Below, one piece after another: positions 1 to 4,700 of a stretch of DNA of 6,684 bases. The stretch is from Candidatus Mediterraneibacter stercorigallinarum (lineage in GTDB: Bacteria > Bacillota > Clostridia > Lachnospirales > Lachnospiraceae): NCBI GenBank assembly GCA_019116185.1, contig DXCD01000004.1, positions 1 to 6,684 of the forward strand, read 5' to 3'. The notes beneath the pieces are model-generated. The model ran no database searches. It was not told where the DNA came from and worked only from the letters and a program-made list of their open reading frames with translations. A program made the translations under genes and the position numbers. Positions within the stretch are counted from its first letter, which is position 1, and each line of letters opens with the position of its first letter.

Positions 1-11
1 TACGTAATATA

Positions 12-41
12 TTGTATGATGGAGTTTGGAATCGTTATAAT
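12..41 (+). promoter_or_regulatory. Predicted sigma-A promoter of the J-protein operon
   Basis: A perfect -10 box TATAAT lies at 36-41. The best -35 candidate is TTGTAT at 12-17, matching the consensus at only the first three positions, with an 18-base spacer. Transcription would start near 47-49, leaving a leader of under 30 bases before the ATG at 76. The -10 is strong and the -35 weak; the call rests on the hexamers and on the position just upstream of a well-supported gene. Confidence 0.5.
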
Positions 42-75
42 AAGATACAGATGAAGAAAAGTGAGGAACAAAAAA

Positions 76-747
76 ATGGCGAAAAACCCATATGATGTGC
101 TTGGCGTATCTCCCAGCGCATCGGATGATGAGATAAAGAAAGCATACCGGGATCTGACAAGGAAATATCACCCGGATGCCAATGTGGATAATCCTCTTGC
201 AGACCTGGCAGAGGAGAAATTCAAGGAAGTCCAGGAAGCATATGACACGATTATGCACGAGCGTTCCGCAGGAAATTCCGGCGGGTATTCTTATGGCGGC
301 TCGTCCTATGGAGGATCAGGGACTTCAAGCGGATACGGGGGATCGTCGGGCGGTTATCAGAATGCGCAGGCAGACCCGAGGCTTCAGGCAGCGGTAAATT
401 ATATCAACAGCAGACGTTTTCGCGAGGCGCTCAATACATTGGACCAGGTGCCGGAGAGATCTGCCCTGTGGTACTATTTGAGCGGATGTGCGAATGCCGG
501 GCTGGGGAATAATGTTCTGGCGAGAGATCATGCGGCTCAGGCTGTCAATATGGAGCCGAATAATCTGCAGTACAGGCAGCTTTTAAATCAGCTTGACTTC
601 AACAGCAGGAGATACCAGAACAGCGGATACGGCTACGGATATGGCGCAGGCGGCAGTTCCTGCGGAACCGGAAATCTGTGTTGTGACTTGTGGTGTGCGG
701 ATTCGCTCTGTGAATGTATGGGAGGAGATCTTTGTTCATGCATGTAA
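76..747 (+). CDS. J-domain (DnaJ-like) protein with TPR-like region and Cys-rich tail
   Basis: The protein has 223 residues. A complete J domain occupies about residues 4-62, starting NPYDVLGVSPSAS and carrying the HPD tripeptide (32-34) that J proteins need to stimulate the ATPase of a DnaK/Hsp70 partner. Residues 66-97 form a Gly/Ser/Tyr-rich flexible linker. Residues 100-182 are helical and TPR-like (REALNTLDQV, then an NVLARDHAAQAVNMEPNN stretch). After a short Gly/Tyr spacer the tail (196-223) has eight cysteines, at 196, 202, 203, 207, 212, 214, 220 and 222. The CxxCxGxG zinc repeats and C-terminal domains of true DnaJ are absent, so this is a specialised J protein, not the housekeeping DnaJ. 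ATG 76 is preferred over the in-frame GTG 61 because GAGGA (63-67) sits 8 bases before it and residue 1 falls directly before the J domain. It is the first gene of an operon and overlaps the next by 10 bases. Its client and the role of the tail are unknown; a cytoplasmic location is inferred from the lack of a signal peptide. Confidence 0.9.
   Translation: MAKNPYDVLGVSPSASDDEIKKAYRDLTRKYHPDANVDNPLADLAEEKFKEVQEAYDTIMHERSAGNSGGYSYGGSSYGGSGTSSGYGGSSGGYQNAQADPRLQAAVNYINSRRFREALNTLDQVPERSALWYYLSGCANAGLGNNVLARDHAAQAVNMEPNNLQYRQLLNQLDFNSRRYQNSGYGYGYGAGGSSCGTGNLCCDLWCADSLCECMGGDLCSCM
721..727 (+). promoter_or_regulatory. Ribosome binding site inside the upstream gene; sets the start of the membrane-protein gene
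   Basis: GGAGGAG at 721-727 is a near-ideal Shine-Dalgarno sequence lying inside the last codons of the J-protein gene, where it encodes Gly-Gly-Asp. ATG 738 lies 10 bases after it. The alternative upstream ATG at 714 precedes this site and TTG at 732 is only 4 bases away, so 738 is the supported start. Confidence 0.75.
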
Positions 748-1271
748 AGGCAAAGACCGTGGCGTTCGGCGGGCTGCTTCTGGCATTGACCGTTGTTTTT
801 ATGGCGCTGGGGAGTATCATTGAGACTAGTACATTATTCCTTCTTGCGGCAGCGTCCTTTTTTGTAGGGATCGTTGTACGAGAATTCGGATTAAAAGCAG
901 GCGCGGCTTTTTATCTTGCGGCAGTGCTGCTCGGTTTTATCACTGCGCCGAATAAGTTTTACGTACTGACATTTACAGCGATGGGCTTCTATATCTGGGG
1001 GATTGAAGCTGTGTGGAGATGGCTTGAGAAGCGTCCCCGGTATGGAAACATACGGATGATCTTCTGGATTTCCAAATATGTGATTTTTAATATTGTATAT
1101 ATTCCGATTGCGATCGCGTTCCGCGATCTGCTTTTTGCCCGGGCAGTATCAGATGCGCTGTTGATCGGCGTGATCATCGGAGGGCAGATCGGTCTCTTCG
1201 TATATGATAAGGCATATGAATATGTCCAGGTTCATATATGGGGAAAGATGCGGGGCAGAGTAATGGGATAA
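738..1271 (+). CDS. Small polytopic membrane protein, function unknown
   Basis: With the start at ATG 738 the protein has 177 residues, most of them hydrophobic. About six membrane segments can be read: roughly residues 7-26, 31-47, 54-70, 74-92, 107-127 and 138-156. A basic loop (WLEKRPRYGNIR, about 95-106) and a basic C-terminus (KMRGRVMG) suggest those parts face the cytoplasm. There is no signal peptide, catalytic motif or nucleotide-binding motif. The first helix (GGLLLALTVVFMALGSIIET) and the overall size resemble substrate-binding S components of ECF transporters and DUF2232-type proteins, but no specific family is recognised. Its start overlaps the end of the J-protein gene by 10 bases and its ribosome site lies within that gene, which implies coupled translation and perhaps a shared task. 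A longer ORF from ATG 714 would add eight residues but lacks a ribosome site. Confidence 0.8.
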   Translation: MHVKAKTVAFGGLLLALTVVFMALGSIIETSTLFLLAAASFFVGIVVREFGLKAGAAFYLAAVLLGFITAPNKFYVLTFTAMGFYIWGIEAVWRWLEKRPRYGNIRMIFWISKYVIFNIVYIPIAIAFRDLLFARAVSDALLIGVIIGGQIGLFVYDKAYEYVQVHIWGKMRGRVMG

Positions 1272-1284
1272 TTGCGAAAAATAT

Positions 1285-1326
1285 AAAAGGGGTCAGGAAC
1301 CTTCTGAAAGGGGCCTGGCCCCTTTT
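1285..1326 (+). terminator. Rho-independent terminator of the J-protein/membrane-protein operon
   Basis: The arm at 1285-1297 (AAAAGGGGTCAGG) pairs with 1314-1326 (CCTGGCCCCTTTT), giving 13 base pairs including one U-G wobble. Inside the loop, CCTT (1300-1303) can pair with AAGG (1308-1311) around CTGA, so the structure is one long stem with a small AA/GG internal bulge. The T run is only four bases. It begins 14 bases after the stop codon at 1271, the expected place for an operon terminator. Confidence 0.75.
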
Positions 1327-1374
1327 GCCGCCATAGTCAGAATAGTTTATCAGCTAAAAAAGAGCAAAAAGGAA

Positions 1375-1396
1375 GAGCCACGTAAATACGTGACTC
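1375..1396 (-). terminator. Palindrome, possible minus-strand terminator
   Basis: CACGTA (1379-1384) and TACGTG (1387-1392) are exact inverted repeats around AA. They extend outward to GAG (1375-1377) and CTC (1394-1396) across one position that is a C-A mismatch in plus-strand RNA but a U-G wobble in minus-strand RNA. On the minus strand the stem is followed by TTCC and TTTTT, as in an intrinsic terminator; on the plus strand it is followed by AAAGGGGG. No recognised minus-strand gene lies upstream of it in this window, so a DNA-binding site is an alternative. Confidence 0.35.
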
Positions 1397-1581
1397 AAAG
1401 GGGGAAAAAGTTTATGAAAAAGTGTTCTTCTTCAAGAACAATTACAGTATAGAAAATAGTTGTGTAAAATCTGTGATGAAGTTTTGAATGGATTATGAAC
1501 AAAAGAATAAAAAAATGTGAAGAGATAATGCCGGATAAGCTGCCCGGACAGGATCAGATACAGGAGCTGAGAACTTTCAAA

Positions 1582-1613
1582 AATATGGAATAATATAGAA
1601 AATCTTCCATATT
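1582..1613. repeat. Inverted repeat upstream of the sialidase promoter (IR1, candidate operator)
   Basis: AATATGGAA (1582-1590) and TTCCATATT (1605-1613) are perfect 9-base inverted arms separated by 14 bases. The centre lies about 30 bases upstream of the -35 box. No T run follows the right arm, so it does not look like a terminator. It resembles the second inverted repeat downstream of the promoter in arm sequence and has the same 14-base centre. Confidence 0.45.
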
Positions 1614-1627
1614 CAACCATAATCGTG

Positions 1628-1656
1628 TTGTTAAATCGTCATAATTAATATATAAT
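1628..1656 (+). promoter_or_regulatory. Predicted sigma-A promoter of the sialidase gene
   Basis: TTGTTA at 1628-1633 (4 of 6 consensus bases) and a perfect TATAAT at 1651-1656 are separated by exactly 17 bases, in an AT-rich setting. The start of transcription would be near 1663, giving a leader of about 90 bases before the GTG at 1755. Inverted repeats lie on both sides, so control by a DNA-binding protein is plausible. Confidence 0.65.
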
Positions 1657-1690
1657 CATTAAAATAAGGGGATTAAGTATCTAAAATGTA

Positions 1691-1726
1691 AAAAATATGA
1701 ATGAAAGGGGTAAACTTCATATTTTT
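1691..1726. repeat. 11-base perfect inverted repeat in the sialidase leader (IR2, candidate operator)
   Basis: AAAAATATGAA (1691-1701) and TTCATATTTTT (1716-1726) are perfect inverted arms with a 14-base centre that contains AAAGGGG. It lies about 28-63 bases downstream of the predicted transcription start and upstream of the ribosome site. As RNA the stem has only one G-C pair and would be weak, although it ends in a T run; as DNA it is a symmetrical site well placed for a repressor. The distal ATG at 1701 lies at the end of its left arm. Confidence 0.5.
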
Positions 1727-1734
1727 ATATCAAA

Positions 1735-1744
1735 AAGGAAGGTG
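1735..1744 (+). promoter_or_regulatory. Ribosome binding site that sets the sialidase start at GTG 1755
   Basis: AAGGAAGGTGG-like sequence ends at 1744, 10 bases before GTG 1755. The in-frame ATG 1701 has no Shine-Dalgarno sequence (it is preceded by AAAAAATATGA) and would add 18 residues before the signal peptide, so GTG 1755 is preferred. Confidence 0.65.
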
Positions 1745-1754
1745 GAAAAGAAAA

Positions 1755-4700
1755 GTGAAAAAGAAACAAAGAAAACTGCTTGCGGCGATTCTGGCGGCGG
1801 CTATGCTGATTCCGCAGTCTGTGATGACTGCCGGGGCAGTGGAGAATCCGGAACCGGTTTATGAAAATGCCGGCCCGGTTACGGTTACAGATGGTTCAGG
1901 CGCGGCGACCGCAGATCAAAATGTTGTCGATACGATGAAGGCTTCAGAGGATGTGACGGTCAATCTGACCTTTACAACGACCGGAAGCGGCGTGCAGTCT
2001 CTGTTCTTCATGGGAAACAGCGCTTTAGCAGATAATTATATTGCGGTTTACCTGAATGGACAGACTCTGGGCGTGGAATCCAGAAATACGTCGGGAGGAC
2101 AGCAGATATCAGGGGGCACCTGTACTATTGACAGCAGTGTGGATTTGACAGAACCCCATACGCTGACTTTTACAATGGATGGAAACACGTCTTACAGCTT
2201 TTACCTGGACGGTGAACAGGTGAAGACCGGGACGTTAAGCTGCGCGTTTAATTCCAATCTGACAGAGTCAAATTACATTGGATTCGGTAATGGGGCGCGG
2301 GCTAACGGTAAAGACACATATGCTTTTACCGGCACCCTGTCTGACATTGAGCTGTATAATGCGGCGCTTAGTGAAGAACAGATCATGAGTTATCACAACG
2401 GCGGCCTGGAGGATGTTGTTTATTCTCATGGAAGCGTGTATTATCCGGCAGGAACAAGCCAGGATGAATATGCAGAAGAAGATTCTGTGGCAGATATTGC
2501 AGCTCTGACAGCAGGCAGCATTACAGTGCGGTACCGTCTGGAAGACGGAAGTACTTCTGCACCGCAGATGCTCATGGCACTGTCTGACAGTACACAGGCC
2601 GGGGTATATCTCGGATTTTACGTAACCCCGTCTTCAAATACAGTCGGTATTGATGCAAATGGACTGAGCAACAATACGTTGTTCTCGAATAAAAGGCTCG
2701 ATCTTAACAGATATGCGGACAAAGGGGTTGCCGTAAACGACACGAACTGGCATACATTTACAGTCACAAAGGCGGATAATGATCTTCGGTTTTATCTGGA
2801 TGGTGTTTTTGTGGACCATTGGTCGAACGGCATAACCGGCGGGTTCTTTAATCTGGTACCTGGGGCGGACACTCTTGCAATTGGAAAGGCAGCCCGCTCC
2901 GGCGGCAACGCGATGGCCATGAACGGAGCGATTGACAGTGTCCGCATATACAGCAGTGTACTGAGTGACGCTGAGATCGAAAGAGATCATGCACTTACTC
3001 AGTGGATCGCGGAAGAAGAGCTGGATATGACAGACGCGTACAGGTCTGAGACAGAGGATCTCTACTATTCGGGGTATGAAGGCTCATCAGCTTACCGCAT
3101 TCCTTCCCTTCTCACAACAGAGGATGGGACGCAGCTTGCATTTATAGATAAGAGAAACAGCGGCGCCGGTGATGCGGGTAACATTGATGCGGTTGTACGC
3201 CGCAAGGAAAAGGGCAGTGATACGTTCTCAGACCCGATCACTCTGGTCGACCTGCCGAATAACGGCGGATCCGCTGCGTTTGCTATTGATATGGTAACTG
3301 TACAGGACCAGGATACGGGCAGGATCTTTGCCTTTGTTGATATGTTTCCGGAGAGCAGCGGACTTATGGATACTTCGCAGCTGACGACGGGAGTCGGATA
3401 TGAAGAAGTGAATGGCGAGATGTGCCAGATCCTTTATGATGCGGCGACAAAGGAAAAGTATGGCTATATCTGTGACGTGGAAGGCGGAATCGGCCATGTC
3501 ATAGACGCGCAGGGCGGGGATACCGGATACACGGTTATCGTAAACCCGAAGGAAGCGGGAACAGCTCTTGTAGAAAAAGGAAACCTATATAAAGACGGCG
3601 AGTACAAAGGCAACATTTACATGCTGAAGAACGGACCTGACAAAGGGGAGCTCTGTGTCCTGAATACAACCTATATGTGGATGGTGACTTCAGATGATGA
3701 CGGAAAGACATGGTCAGATCCTGTGGATATTACGCCGCAGGTAAAAGACGACTGGTGCCTGTTCTTCGGTACCGGCCCGGGCGTGGGAATCCAGCTTCAT
3801 ACAGGGGATTACGACGGACGGCTTGTTGTTCCGATCTATACTGCAAACTCAAATGTCGGCGGTTCCCAGTCATCAGCAGTCATTTACAGTGATGACCATG
3901 GCGCTACATGGGAACTGGGGGATTCGCCTCAGACGGTGAGAGGCTATGACAGGGCAACAATGACCAGCGGCGGCATACTTACCGAGTCTCAGGCAGTTCA
4001 GCTGAATAACGGGAACGTGCTGCTGTTCATGCGTAATAATTTCTCGGGAAGAGTCCAGATGGCAACGAGCTCAGACGGAGGCGCCACATGGGATTCCATC
4101 GAGGCAACAGAGCTGACGGATGTTTACTGCCAGCTGACAGTAATTCATTATACGAAGCTAAACGGAGAAGAATATGTGCTTCTGTGTAATCCGAGCGGAC
4201 CGGGACGTACAAACGGAAGGATGCATCTGGGACAGGTGCAGGCTGATGGCACGATCAGCTGGAATTGGCAGAGGGAAGTTGACGATGCAAACGAGGGATT
4301 CGCATATTCCTGTCTGACACTGACGGACGGCACTACGGATAATCCGAAGTTTGCCCTCATGTATGAAGACCAGACATCCAGCATTATACTGAAGTATTTT
4401 GAATTTGATGAGAATTACCTGAAGGCGGGGAATGTGACACCGACAGAAATGGATGCCCCGCAGCTGGTGTCAACAGATGTTGAAATTGCTGATGGTACAG
4501 TAACTGTATCATTGACTTTTGACCAGATGATTATGGCGGCAGGAAATCCGCAGATTACACTGGCAATCGGCAGTACAACAGAAACTGCTTCATATGTCAG
4601 CGGATCAGGAACCGATACCATCACGTTCGAAGGAACGATGCCGGCGGGAATGGGAGTTATGAAGCTGACTGCCATCAGCACGGATAACGGCTATCTGGAA

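Larger units (their letters stand above)
1327..1627. other. AT-rich intergenic stretch without a convincing gene
   Basis: Between the operon terminator and the sialidase promoter no ORF has good coding support. It contains a palindrome (1375-1396), a 12-codon ORF at 1414-1452 (MKKCSSSRTITV) preceded by AAAGGGGG at 1397-1404, a 32-codon ORF at 1495-1593 with no good ribosome site, and an inverted repeat at 1582-1613. The part around 1520-1570 is richer in G+C than its surroundings and may be a remnant of a decayed gene or a structured RNA; I recognise neither. A 62-codon ORF on the minus strand (1620-1432) has no ribosome site. Confidence 0.5.

Noticed and set aside
61..75. GTG at 61 as start of the J-domain gene
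   Set aside because: The site before it is weak, the leader would be very short, and its own GAGGA is better used as the ribosome site for ATG 76, which begins directly at the J domain.
1432..1620. 62-codon minus-strand open frame in the gap
   Set aside because: No ribosome site upstream of its ATG and a Phe/Tyr/Leu-rich product typical of AT-rich noise; kept only as a possible non-coding transcript.
1630..1650. Catabolite-control (cre-like) site near the sialidase promoter
   Set aside because: TGTTAAATCGTCATAA contains a CG core but the flanks do not match the symmetrical cre pattern without an added base.
1701..1754. ATG 1701 as start of the sialidase
   Set aside because: No Shine-Dalgarno precedes it, it lies in an inverted-repeat arm, and the 18 extra residues would spoil a standard signal peptide. 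It remains a possible automated call.
1691..1754. Riboswitch or strong attenuator in the sialidase leader
   Set aside because: The leader is only about 90 bases, the hairpin has a single G-C pair, and no known riboswitch core is visible.
2634..2990. 118-codon minus-strand open frame inside the sialidase
   Set aside because: Lies opposite a clearly coding lectin-like domain and shows no family features.
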